Both the position numbers and the translations under genes were made by a program. Shown here one piece after another: positions 18,969-26,693 of a stretch of DNA of 64,000 nt. This DNA comes from Pseudomonas fluorescens (lineage in GTDB: Bacteria; Pseudomonadota; Gammaproteobacteria; Pseudomonadales; Pseudomonadaceae). The stretch lies in contig NZ_CABVGX010000009.1 in assembly GCF_902497625.1 (NCBI RefSeq), positions 91,671 to 155,670 on the forward strand, written 5' to 3'. Position 1 is the stretch's first letter. Every line of letters starts with the position of its first letter. Below the pieces are notes generated by a model. That model was not told the DNA's origin. It did no database searches and saw only the letters and a program-made list of their open reading frames with translations.

Positions 18969-19163
18969 GTTTTCTACTCCCTGCGTGTCAGGTGGGCAAG
19001 TTGTCGGGCAATTTCATGACAAACCGACAGTCGGTTGACGCCAGAGTTTGCGTGTCGGTTCACGTTGCCGCAGAATGCCGGCCTTCTAAGCTTGACGCTG
19101 CTGCACGGCCTACAACGGAAACCGCTGCTGTCATCGTGTTGATATGCCTTTGGGGGGCAATCG

Positions 19164-19316
19164 ATGAAACGCAAACCGGATTTACTATGGATATTGGTTA
19201 TTTTGTTTGGTCTCGGCGTCGTGACTACCGGTTATGCCCAAAGCTTATGGTCCAGCCAGACCGACGCACCGCTTGAAATCGCCCAGCAGCAACAGTCTTC
19301 GGCGCTCAAACGCTGA
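19164..19316 (+). CDS. Small single-pass membrane protein, 50 residues
   Basis: An ATG after GGGGGGCAATCG opens a 50-codon frame. Translation: a positive start MKRKPDLLW, one hydrophobic segment ILVILFGLGVVTTGYAQSL, then a polar tail with QQQQSSALKR at the end. This reads as an N-in membrane anchor or an uncleaved signal. Family not recognised. Support comes from the start site, the membrane pattern and codon use; it is not long enough for statistics. It is divergent from the EVE gene and convergent with the 5-formyl-THF ligase. Confidence 0.65.
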   Translation: MKRKPDLLWILVILFGLGVVTTGYAQSLWSSQTDAPLEIAQQQQSSALKR

Positions 19317-19350
19317 GATCATCCTTCGGCGCCGCTGATTCCAGCGGCGT

Positions 19351-19956
19351 CTACCCAGCGAAATACCACGCCTTGTCTGTCACCGTACCTTGCAACGGCA
19401 CGTCCCAGCTCGCTTGAGCCAATCGTTCGACCTTCTGACATTCATGGGCCAGCCCCAGCAGCGTCGGCTTGCGCCAGTTTTTTCTTCGCGCCAGGTAGGC
19501 CAGGCTTCGATCATAGAAGCCACCGCCCATGCCCAGACGTCCGCCGACATCGTCAAACCCTACCAGCGGCAACAGCACCAGATCCAGCGTCCAGACTTTA
19601 CGTTGGCGGGCCAGGTTGTGCCGAGGCTCCAGGATCCGGAAGCGGTTGGGCTTGAGCTTTTCGCCAGGGCGAACGCGCTGGAAGACCATTTTGGTCCGCG
19701 GCCAGGCGCTGAGCACCGGCAGGTAAGTCGCCTTGCCGCGGCGCTGAGCGGCACGCAGCAGGATGCGCGGGTCGATCTCACCGTCAGTCGGCAGGTACAG
19801 GGAAATATGTTTGGCGCGCCGGAACACTGGCTGATGAGCCAATTGCTTGTACAGCCCGCGGGCAGCCTGGCGCTGCTGATGGGGTGTCAGTGCGCGGCGG
19901 GCCTTGCGCAGCATGCGTCGAAGTTGCGGGCGGGGCAGCAGCGCAGGTTCGGTCAT
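19351..19956 (-). CDS. 5-formyltetrahydrofolate cyclo-ligase
   Basis: This 201-residue cytoplasmic enzyme converts 5-formyl-THF to 5,10-methenyl-THF with ATP, rescuing a dead-end folate. Family features are LRRMLRKARRALTPHQQRQAA at the start, the basic phosphate segment QRVRPGEKLKPNRFRI, and LVLLPLVGFDDVGGRLGMGGGFYDRSLA. The start was put at MTEPALLPRPQ; the frame is open for 26 more codons, but those run into the 6S RNA terminator. It is the ygfA/fau neighbour of ssrS, the usual gamma-proteobacterial order. Confidence 0.93.
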   Translation of the reverse strand: MTEPALLPRPQLRRMLRKARRALTPHQQRQAARGLYKQLAHQPVFRRAKHISLYLPTDGEIDPRILLRAAQRRGKATYLPVLSAWPRTKMVFQRVRPGEKLKPNRFRILEPRHNLARQRKVWTLDLVLLPLVGFDDVGGRLGMGGGFYDRSLAYLARRKNWRKPTLLGLAHECQKVERLAQASWDVPLQGTVTDKAWYFAG

Positions 19957-20003
19957 GAATTCGGCTTCGGCAGGACCAGGACGGGCACGTAAAGCGTACC
20001 CAT

Positions 20004-20037
20004 GAAAAAGCCGATGCCGGTAAAAAACCGGCATCGG
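20004..20037 (-). terminator. Rho-independent terminator of 6S RNA
   Basis: An 11-bp perfect stem CCGATGCCGGT / ACCGGCATCGG ends, read on the minus strand, in CTTTTT. It lies just 3' of the 6S RNA sequence and upstream of the folate ligase start, so 6S RNA may be released separately or read through. Confidence 0.85.
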
Positions 20038-20046
20038 ACTGAAATC

Positions 20047-20225
20047 AGGCTCCCCGGAAGAACCGCTGCTGACTTAGCCCTTGAACCCGAAAGTTCAAGG
20101 TGGAAGATGCAGTAGGCTTTAAGGCTTTCCGTCTAGCGGACATGCACACCAGCCCAACGTGCAGCCTCCAGGGTAGTGCGAATCGGCTCAGGGACGTGGT
20201 CAACTGGCAAGCACCCCAGGGAGTG
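20047..20225 (-). ncRNA. ssrS: 6S RNA
   Basis: The minus strand reads GTCCCTGAGCCGATTCGC, TGCACGTTGGGCTGGTGTGC and CCTTGAACTTTCGGGTTCAA in the order of Pseudomonas 6S RNA, and the location between zapA and the 5-formyl-THF ligase is diagnostic. The RNA mimics an open promoter and holds sigma-70 RNA polymerase in stationary phase. The ends are estimated: the 5' side from a TATACT -10, the 3' side from the closing stem CTCC / GGGGAG. Confidence 0.92.
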
Positions 20226-20230
20226 CTGCG

Positions 20231-20259
20231 AGTATAACCCAAGCGGCTCGATGAATCAG
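20231..20259 (-). promoter_or_regulatory. Candidate sigma-70 promoter of 6S RNA
   Basis: On the minus strand CTGATT and TATACT are 17 bases apart; transcription would start near 20225. The -35 overlaps the end of zapA. Confidence 0.5.
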
Positions 20260-20573
20260 CCCTTGCTGACGTCCGGATCGGTGGCGAGCACCAGATCGAC
20301 GCGGTCCAGCAGGTCGCGAACCTGCTCGCGGGTCGAGCTGTTGGCCTGTACATCCGGGCGTTCTTCCTTGTGCAGAAGGTCGTGAGTGATGTTCAACGCG
20401 GCCATCACAGCAATGCGATCAGCGCCGATGACTTTGCCGCTGCTGCGGATCTCACGCATCTTGCCGTCGAGGTAACGGGCAGCGCTCACCAGATTGCTGC
20501 GTTCTTCCTGGGGGCAGATGATCGAATATTCTTTGTCGAGAATCTGCACGGTAACGCTATTGCTTGAACTCAT
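20256..20573 (-). CDS. zapA: Cell division protein ZapA
   Basis: This 105-residue cytoplasmic protein bundles FtsZ filaments at the division ring. The N-terminal globular part shows NSVTVQILDKEYSIICPQEE and the segment LVSAARYLDGKMREIRSSGKVIGADRIAVMAALNI, followed by a C-terminal coiled coil. Its ATG overlaps the stop of the upstream small coiled-coil gene as ATGA. The order small coiled-coil gene, zapA, ssrS, folate ligase is conserved in Pseudomonas. Confidence 0.94.
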   Translation of the reverse strand: MSSSNSVTVQILDKEYSIICPQEERSNLVSAARYLDGKMREIRSSGKVIGADRIAVMAALNITHDLLHKEERPDVQANSSTREQVRDLLDRVDLVLATDPDVSKG

Positions 20574-20779
20574 GAGTCTTGCTCCAGGGCCTTGAGGCGC
20601 GAAATCATCGATTCGACCTTACGCCGGGCGATTTCATTTTTTTCAATGAGGTGAGCGCGTTCCTCGCGCCAGGTTTTTTCCTGAGCTAATAGGAGTCCGT
20701 TTTGACCCTTAAGTTGCTCGACCCGATTAATTAGCAGTTCGAGTCTGGCCATCAGCGCTTGCAAGTCGGTGTCTTCCAT
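20570..20779 (-). CDS. ZapB-like small coiled-coil protein (TIGR02449 type)
   Basis: This protein of 69 residues is one long coiled coil: MEDTDLQALMARLELLINRVEQL, then ENxxL-like spacing through EKTWREERAHLIEKNEIARRKVESMISRLKALEQ. It resembles the small protein family annotated TIGR02449 that precedes zapA. By position and form it probably works with ZapA at the division site, which is inference. A GTG three codons further upstream (20788) is an alternative start. It overlaps zapA by four bases. Confidence 0.85.
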   Translation of the reverse strand: MEDTDLQALMARLELLINRVEQLKGQNGLLLAQEKTWREERAHLIEKNEIARRKVESMISRLKALEQDS

Positions 20780-20923
20780 TGGGTCCACTGAATATGTAAC
20801 TGATGGGAAGTAGCTCGCGGGCAGCCTTTACTGGCGGACAGCCTTTAATAGTCTTGGCGAGTCTGTCGATGTAGGATACAGGCCTCCATTCTAGACATAG
20901 CGCCGTCTGGCGCCTAGCTGCCC

Positions 20924-21478
20924 ATGCCCATTCAGAATTCTCCATACCAAGCCTTCGCTACATTGCTGAGCACCAGCGGTCATCCTGTTTCGCCTGCCGA
21001 GCTGCACGGTCTGCTGCTTGGCCGCAGTTGCGCCGGTGCCGGTTTCGAAGCCGACAGCTGGCTGGCCGATGCCGCCGAATTGCTCGAAGGCGAGCCACAA
21101 GACAACGTTCGCAATGCCTTGATCGGTCTGCAAGAGATGGTCAAAGGTGAATTGACCAGCGACGACATGACCGTCGTGCTGCTGTTGCCGACCGACGACG
21201 CGCCGCTGACCGAGCGAGCCGTCGCACTGGGCCAGTGGTGCCAGGGCTTTCTCACCGGTTTCGGCCTGACTCGCCGCGAGTACGCGCTGACCGACGAGGC
21301 CAAGGAAGTCCTGCAGGACCTGGCCGCCATTTCTCAGGTGCAAGACGCGCTCGAAGAGTCCGACGACGGCGAGAGCGATTACATGGAAGTCATGGAGTAC
21401 CTGCGCGTCGCGCCGCTGCTGCTGTTTACCGAGACCAAGAAAACCGACGAAACGGCTGCGAAACCGTCGTTGCATTAA
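20924..21478 (+). CDS. YgfB/YecA family protein (UPF0149)
   Basis: This 184-residue cytoplasmic protein matches the YgfB family: the start [31 protein letters not shown], then [14 protein letters not shown] and an acidic tail [24 protein letters not shown]. In P. aeruginosa YgfB has been linked to beta-lactam resistance through ampDh3 repression (recalled). It is divergent from the zapA group and 27 bases before pepP, so it likely heads the pepP-ubiH operon. Confidence 0.9.
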   Translation: MPIQNSPYQAFATLLSTSGHPVSPAELHGLLLGRSCAGAGFEADSWLADAAELLEGEPQDNVRNALIGLQEMVKGELTSDDMTVVLLLPTDDAPLTERAVALGQWCQGFLTGFGLTRREYALTDEAKEVLQDLAAISQVQDALEESDDGESDYMEVMEYLRVAPLLLFTETKKTDETAAKPSLH

Positions 21479-21505
21479 CTGCGAGCCAGGAAAAGCCATC
21501 TGCCC

Positions 21506-22840
21506 ATGATTCATATCCCGAAATCGGAATACGGCCGTCGCCGCAAGGCCCTGATGGCGCAGATGGAACCCAACAGCATCGCCATCCTGCCCGCCGCCGC
21601 GGTTGCCATCCGCAATCGCGACGTCGAGCACGTTTACCGTCAGGACAGCGACTTTCAGTACCTCAGCGGTTTCCCTGAACCGCAAGCCGTCATTGTCCTG
21701 ATGCCCGGCCGTGAACATGGCGAATACCTGCTGTTCTGCCGTGAACGCAATGCCGAGCGGGAATTGTGGGACGGTTTACGTGCCGGCCAGGAAGGCGCCA
21801 TCCGCGACTACGGTGCCGACGACGCGTTCCCCATTACAGACATCGACGACATCCTGCCGGGCCTGATCGAAGGGCGCGACCGGGTGTATTCGGCGATGGG
21901 CAGCAACCCTGAATTCGACCGGCACCTGATGGACTGGATAAACGTGATCCGTTCCAAGGCGCACCTCGGCGCCCAGCCGCCCAACGAATTTGTTGCGCTG
22001 GATCATCTGCTGCACGACATGCGCCTGTATAAATCGGCGGCGGAAGTGAAGGTGATGCGCGAGGCTGCGCGGATTTCCGCCCAGGCGCACATTCGCGCCA
22101 TGCAGGCCAGCCGCGCCGGACTGTATGAATTCAGCCTCGAGGCCGAGCTGGATTACGAATTTCGCAAAGGCGGAGCGAAGATGCCCGCGTATGGCTCCAT
22201 CGTCGCCGCCGGGCGCAACAGCTGTATCCTGCACTACCAGCAGAATGATGCGTTGCTCAAGGACGGCGACCTGGTATTGATCGACGCCGGCTGCGAAATT
22301 GACTGTTACGCCAGCGACATCACCCGCACCTGGCCGGTCAACGGCAAGTTTTCAGCGGAACAGAAGGCGATCTACGAACTGGTGCTGGCTTCCCAGGAAG
22401 CCGCATTCGCCGAAATCGCCCCGAACAACCATTGGAATCAGGCGCACGAAGCTACGGTCCAGGTGATCACTGCCGGGCTGGTGCAACTGGGCTTGTTGCA
22501 GGGCGATGTTGATGAGTTGATCGCCAGCGAAGCCTATAAAGCGTTCTACATGCACCGCGCTGGTCATTGGCTGGGCATGGATGTGCACGATGTCGGCGAG
22601 TACAAGGTCGGTGGTGAATGGCGCGTGCTTGAGGTTGGCATGGCGCTGACCGTGGAGCCGGGTATTTATATCGCTGCGAACAATCAAACGGTGGCAAAGA
22701 AATGGCGCGGCATTGGCGTGCGCATCGAGGACGACGTGGTGGTGACTAAAACCGGCTGTGAAATCCTGACCCATGGCGTGCCGAAAACGGTCGCCGAGAT
22801 CGAGGCCTTGATGGCTGCGGCGCGGGCGCAGGCGGCATGA
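21506..22840 (+). CDS. pepP: Xaa-Pro aminopeptidase P
   Basis: This 444-residue cytoplasmic metallopeptidase removes N-terminal residues preceding proline. The N-terminal AMP_N domain (IPKSEYGRRRKALMAQM...) is followed from about residue 180 by the M24 pita-bread fold. Two-metal ligands are visible in LIDAGCEIDCYASDITRTWP, HRAGHWLGMDVHDVG, TVEPGIYI and GVRIEDDVVV. Its stop overlaps the ubiH start as ATGA. The ygfB-pepP-ubiH-ubiI order is the standard gamma-proteobacterial cluster. Confidence 0.96.
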   Translation: MIHIPKSEYGRRRKALMAQMEPNSIAILPAAAVAIRNRDVEHVYRQDSDFQYLSGFPEPQAVIVLMPGREHGEYLLFCRERNAERELWDGLRAGQEGAIRDYGADDAFPITDIDDILPGLIEGRDRVYSAMGSNPEFDRHLMDWINVIRSKAHLGAQPPNEFVALDHLLHDMRLYKSAAEVKVMREAARISAQAHIRAMQASRAGLYEFSLEAELDYEFRKGGAKMPAYGSIVAAGRNSCILHYQQNDALLKDGDLVLIDAGCEIDCYASDITRTWPVNGKFSAEQKAIYELVLASQEAAFAEIAPNNHWNQAHEATVQVITAGLVQLGLLQGDVDELIASEAYKAFYMHRAGHWLGMDVHDVGEYKVGGEWRVLEVGMALTVEPGIYIAANNQTVAKKWRGIGVRIEDDVVVTKTGCEILTHGVPKTVAEIEALMAAARAQAA

Positions 22841-24024
22841 GTCGAGTCAATCTGGCAATCATCGGCGGTGGCCTGGTCGGGGCGAGCCTGGCGTTGGCCT
22901 TGCAAGCGGGAGCCAAAGCGCGCGGCTGGAGCATTGTCCTGATCGAGCCGTTCGCTCCGGGCGATAGCTACCAGCCAAGCTATGACGCGCGGTCTTCGGC
23001 GCTGTCTTATGGCGCCCGGCAAATATATCAACGGTTGAGCGTTTGGCAGGAAATCTCGCGCCGCGCCGAGCCGATCAAACAGATTCATGTGTCCGACCGC
23101 GGGCGTTTTTCCACCGCGCGGCTGTCGGCGATGGAAGAGGGCGTGCCCGCCTTGGGCTATGTGGTGGAAAACGCCTGGCTCGGCCAATGCCTGTGGCGAG
23201 GCCTGGACAAGGATGTGGTGAGCTGGCGCTGCCCGGCCGAAGTCACCCGTATGGAGCCGCTTGCCGACGGCTACCGCCTGACCCTGAATGACGAAACCAC
23301 ACTCGAATGCGATCTCGCGGTGCTCGCCGATGGCGGCCGTTCGGGCTTGCGCGAGCAACTTGGGGTCGGTATTAAAAAACGCCCGTACAACCAGAGCGCG
23401 CTGATCGCCAACATCACCCCGAGCGAAGCGCATAACGGTGTGGCCTTCGAACGGTTTACCGACGATGGCCCGATGGCGTTGCTGCCGTTGCCGGAAAACC
23501 GCTGCGCACTGGTGTGGACCCGTCAGGGCATGGACGCGCAGCGCCTGGCCGCACTGGATGAGCGCAGTTTCTTAAGCGAATTGCAGGGCGTGTTCGGTTA
23601 TCGCCTGGGCACGCTGAAACAGGTCGGCGCGCGGCATCTGTATCCGCTGTCATTAATCGAGGCGGAGGAGCAAGTGCGTCCGCATCTGGCGATTCTCGGC
23701 AACGCCGCCCACAGCCTGCACCCGATTGCCGGGCAGGGTTTCAACCTGTCGCTGCGTGACGCTCAGGCGTTGGCCGATGTACTGCTCGCCAGCCCAACAT
23801 CTCCCGGCGATTTTACAAGCCTGCAAGCCTATCGCGAGCGTCAACGGCTGGATCAGAACCTCACCGTGGGCTTCTCCGATCAGGTCACGCGCCTGTTCGG
23901 CAGTACGCAGCCATTAGTTTCACTGGGGCGCAATATCGGTCTGCTCGGCCTTGATCTGCTGCCACCGGCCAAACGCTGGTTTGCCCGTCAGGCGATGGGA
24001 CTGGGTACGCGTCCCGATGCTTGA
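22837..24024 (+). CDS. ubiH: 2-octaprenyl-6-methoxyphenol hydroxylase
   Basis: This 395-residue FAD monooxygenase hydroxylates C1 of the ubiquinone ring. It has the dinucleotide fold IIGGGLVGASLALAL at the very start, the family segment TDDGPMALLPL, and the GD-like motif ILGNAAHSLHPIAGQGFNLSLRDA near residue 285, in which the usual Gly-Asp is Gly-Asn, as is common in UbiH. Coupled to pepP by a four-base overlap. It probably works in the membrane-associated Ubi complex. Confidence 0.95.
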   Translation: MSRVNLAIIGGGLVGASLALALQAGAKARGWSIVLIEPFAPGDSYQPSYDARSSALSYGARQIYQRLSVWQEISRRAEPIKQIHVSDRGRFSTARLSAMEEGVPALGYVVENAWLGQCLWRGLDKDVVSWRCPAEVTRMEPLADGYRLTLNDETTLECDLAVLADGGRSGLREQLGVGIKKRPYNQSALIANITPSEAHNGVAFERFTDDGPMALLPLPENRCALVWTRQGMDAQRLAALDERSFLSELQGVFGYRLGTLKQVGARHLYPLSLIEAEEQVRPHLAILGNAAHSLHPIAGQGFNLSLRDAQALADVLLASPTSPGDFTSLQAYRERQRLDQNLTVGFSDQVTRLFGSTQPLVSLGRNIGLLGLDLLPPAKRWFARQAMGLGTRPDA

Positions 24025-24076
24025 TCCACACAATTTTCTACAGCGGCTCACGCCGCAAGCGAGACAGGGTTAAAGC

Positions 24077-25300
24077 ATGGACATGCGCGCAGATCTGCTG
24101 ATTGTCGGGGCTGGAATGGTTGGTAGCGCACTGGCGTTGGCGTTGCAGGATAGCGGACTGGAAGTCCTGCTGCTGGACGGCAGCCCGATGAGCGTCAAAC
24201 CTTTCGATAGCCAGGCACCGTTCGAGCCGCGGGTTAGCGCGTTGTCTTCCGCGAGCCAACGAATACTAGAGCGGCTGGGCGTGTGGGACGGCATCGCCGC
24301 CCGACGCAGCAGCCCTTACACCGACATGCACGTCTGGGACGGCAGCGGCACCGGGCAGATTCACTTTTCGGCGGCCAGCGTGCACGCCGAAGTGCTCGGG
24401 CATATCGTCGAAAACCGCGTAGTTCAGGATGCCTTGCTCGACCGTTTGCACGAGTGCGATCTGGGCATGCTGGCCAACGCTCGCCTGGAACAGATGCGTC
24501 GCTCCGGCGATGACTGGCTGCTGACCCTGGCCGATGGCCGCACATTGCGTGCCCCGCTGGTGCTCGCCGCTGACGGCGCCCATTCGGCGGTCCGGCGGCT
24601 GACCGGCGTAGCGACTCGCGAGTGGGATTATCTGCATCACGCGATCGTCACCAGTGTGCGATGCGCCAACTCTCATCAGATGACCGCGTGGCAGCGTTTT
24701 ACCGATAACGGTCCGTTGGCATTTTTGCCGCTGGAGCGGGACGGACAGCAGGATTGGTGTTCAATCGTCTGGTCGACCACGCCGAATGAAGCTGAACGCC
24801 TGATGGCCCTGGATGACGCATCTTTTTGTCTGGAGCTGGAGCGCGCTTTTGAAGGCCGGCTGGGCACGGTGCTCAGCGCCGACCCGCGTGTATGCGTGCC
24901 GCTGCGTCAGCGTCATGCCAAGCGTTATGTCGCTGAGGGCTTGGCGCTGATCGGCGACGCAGCGCACACCATTCACCCACTGGCGGGGCAGGGCGTGAAC
25001 CTCGGTTTCCTCGACGCCGCCGTGCTGGCTGAGGTGCTGTTGCAAGCCGTGGCGCGGGGAGAGCGTCTGGCGGACGTGAAAGTGCTCAGCCGCTACGAGC
25101 GCCGACGCATGCCTCACAATCTGGCGCTGATGGCGGCTATGGAGGGCTTTGAGCGGTTGTTTCAGGCTGATCCGCTGCCGGTGCGCTGGCTGCGCAATGC
25201 AGGGTTGAAGATCGTCGACGGGCTGCCCGAGGCCAAGGCGCTGTTTGTGCGTGAGGCGCTGGGGTTGATTGGGGATTTGCCCGCACTTGCAAAAGCTTGA
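24077..25300 (+). CDS. ubiI: UbiH/UbiF/VisC/COQ6-family ubiquinone hydroxylase (UbiI-like)
   Basis: This 407-residue FAD monooxygenase is paralogous to UbiH. The FAD motif reads LIVGAGMVGSALALALQDSG and the second motif LIGDAAHTIHPLAGQGVNLGF has the full GDAAH form. By position after ubiH it corresponds to VisC/UbiI, which hydroxylates C5 of the ring. Start MDMRADLLIVGAG lies 52 bases after ubiH; no terminator separates them. Assignment to the C5 step rather than another ring position is by synteny only. Confidence 0.88.
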   Translation: MDMRADLLIVGAGMVGSALALALQDSGLEVLLLDGSPMSVKPFDSQAPFEPRVSALSSASQRILERLGVWDGIAARRSSPYTDMHVWDGSGTGQIHFSAASVHAEVLGHIVENRVVQDALLDRLHECDLGMLANARLEQMRRSGDDWLLTLADGRTLRAPLVLAADGAHSAVRRLTGVATREWDYLHHAIVTSVRCANSHQMTAWQRFTDNGPLAFLPLERDGQQDWCSIVWSTTPNEAERLMALDDASFCLELERAFEGRLGTVLSADPRVCVPLRQRHAKRYVAEGLALIGDAAHTIHPLAGQGVNLGFLDAAVLAEVLLQAVARGERLADVKVLSRYERRRMPHNLALMAAMEGFERLFQADPLPVRWLRNAGLKIVDGLPEAKALFVREALGLIGDLPALAKA

Positions 25301-25324
25301 GACTGGCGTTGGGGCTGATGGCCG

Positions 25325-25420
25325 CTTCGCGAGCAAGCCCGGCTCCCACAGGTTTTCAGTGTCAGTCGCAGATTTTGCGTTCCACTCGAATCTTGTGGGA
25401 GCTGGGCTTGCCCGCGAAGG
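25325..25420. repeat. REP pair, GTGGGAGC..GCTTGC family
   Basis: Arms CTTCGCGAGCAAGCCCGGCT and GTGGGAGCTGGGCTTGCCCG face each other between ubiI and the iron-uptake gene. Confidence 0.88.
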
Positions 25421-25493
25421 CGTCGGCACATTCACTACCTTTCTCAACTGTGCAACATCTGGTAACGCCTCCGCCGACACTTCGATTGAGAAG

Positions 25494-25518
25494 GTAAATG
25501 TGAGTCTTTATCATTTAC
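25494..25518 (+). promoter_or_regulatory. Candidate Fur box upstream of iron-binding protein gene
   Basis: GTAAATG (25494-25500) and CATTTAC (25512-25518) bound a 25-bp imperfect palindrome whose right half TTTATCA is close to the Fur half-site ATTATCA. It lies about 30 bases before the ATG. Fur control is inferred from position and likeness. Confidence 0.5.
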
Positions 25519-25546
25519 CCTCATTTTCAAACGAGAGACCGCCACC

Positions 25547-26551
25547 ATGTCGGCACCCAAGCGTCTACTGACCGCCCTGGCCCTGTCCCTGATCGGCAGC
25601 ACTGCAGCCCAGGCCGCCGACGAAGTGGTGGTCTACTCTTCGCGCATCGACGAACTCATCAAACCGGTTTTCGATGCCTACACCGCCAAGACCGGTGTTC
25701 AGGTCAAGTTCATCACTGACAAGGAAGCGCCGCTGATGCAGCGCATCAAGGCCGAGGGCGAAAACGCCACCGCCGATCTGTTGCTCACGGTCGATGCCGG
25801 TAACCTCTGGCAGGCCGAACAGATGGGCATCCTTCAACCGTTTACCTCAAAAACCATTGACGCCAATATTCCACTGCAGTATCGCTCGTCCACCCACGCC
25901 TGGACCGGCCTGAGCCTGCGTGCACGGACCATCGCCTATTCCACCACGCGAGTGAAGCCGGGCGAGCTCACCACTTACGAAGCTCTGGCAGACAAGAACT
26001 GGGAAGGACGCTTGTGCCTGCGCACCGCCAAGAAGGTTTATAACCAGTCCCTGACTGCCACCATGATCGAAGTGCACGGCGCCGAAAAAACCGAGAAAAT
26101 TCTCAAGGGCTGGGTGAACAACCTGTCGACCGATGTGTTCTCGGATGACGTTGCAGTGCTGGAGGCGATCAACGCTGGGCAGTGCGACGTCGGTATCGTC
26201 AATACCTACTACTACGGTCGCCTGCACAAGCAGAAGCCAGATCTGGCGGTGAAGCTGTTCTGGCCGAATCAGGCGGATCGCGGCGTGCACGTAAACCTTT
26301 CGGGGATCGGCCTGACCAAGCATGCGCCACACCCGCAAGCAGCCAAGGCATTGGTCGAGTGGATGACCACGCCTGAGGCACAGAAGATCTTTGCTGACGT
26401 GAACCAGGAATTCCCGGCGAACCCAGCGGTGCAACCTTCTGCAGAAGTGGCGAGTTGGGGCAAGTTTGTTGCCGATACCCTGCCTGTGGAAATTGCCGGC
26501 AAGCGTCAGGCTGAAGCAATTCGGATGATGGATCGGGCTGGCTGGAACTAA
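25547..26551 (+). CDS. Ferric iron ABC transporter, periplasmic binding protein
   Basis: This 334-residue protein starts with a signal peptide ([20 protein letters not shown], cleaved after AQA) and then [20 protein letters not shown], the FbpA/AfuA family opening. The iron-binding tyrosine cluster [13 protein letters not shown] lies near residue 225. It would carry ferric ion across the periplasm to the following permease. A Fur-like site precedes it and a REP element follows within the operon. No ATP-binding subunit gene is adjacent. Confidence 0.93.
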   Translation: MSAPKRLLTALALSLIGSTAAQAADEVVVYSSRIDELIKPVFDAYTAKTGVQVKFITDKEAPLMQRIKAEGENATADLLLTVDAGNLWQAEQMGILQPFTSKTIDANIPLQYRSSTHAWTGLSLRARTIAYSTTRVKPGELTTYEALADKNWEGRLCLRTAKKVYNQSLTATMIEVHGAEKTEKILKGWVNNLSTDVFSDDVAVLEAINAGQCDVGIVNTYYYGRLHKQKPDLAVKLFWPNQADRGVHVNLSGIGLTKHAPHPQAAKALVEWMTTPEAQKIFADVNQEFPANPAVQPSAEVASWGKFVADTLPVEIAGKRQAEAIRMMDRAGWN

Positions 26552-26560
26552 AGATAAAGA

Positions 26561-26645
26561 GATCGCAGCCTCGTTGCACTCGACAGCTCCTGCATTGGCA
26601 AGGCGTACCCTTGTAGGAGCTGTCGAGTGAAACGAGGCTGCGATC
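26561..26645. repeat. REP pair, GTAGGAGCTGTCGAGTG family, inside the iron operon
   Basis: GATCGCAGCCTCGTTGCACTCGAC faces TAGGAGCTGTCGAGTGAAAC; arms are about 32 bases each. Located between the binding-protein and permease genes, ending about 48 bases before the permease start. Confidence 0.92.
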
Positions 26646-26693
26646 TTTTTGCGTTTTCCCTACACTTCACGATTTATCCGCGAGTGCCCTTTC

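Noticed and set aside
18437..19276. 279-codon plus-strand frame
   Set aside because: It is the antisense of the EVE gene plus a REP; low-complexity Ser/Pro composition typical of a shadow frame.
19957..20034. 26-residue N-terminal extension of the 5-formyl-THF ligase
   Set aside because: It starts inside the 6S RNA terminator hairpin and makes the protein longer than its family.
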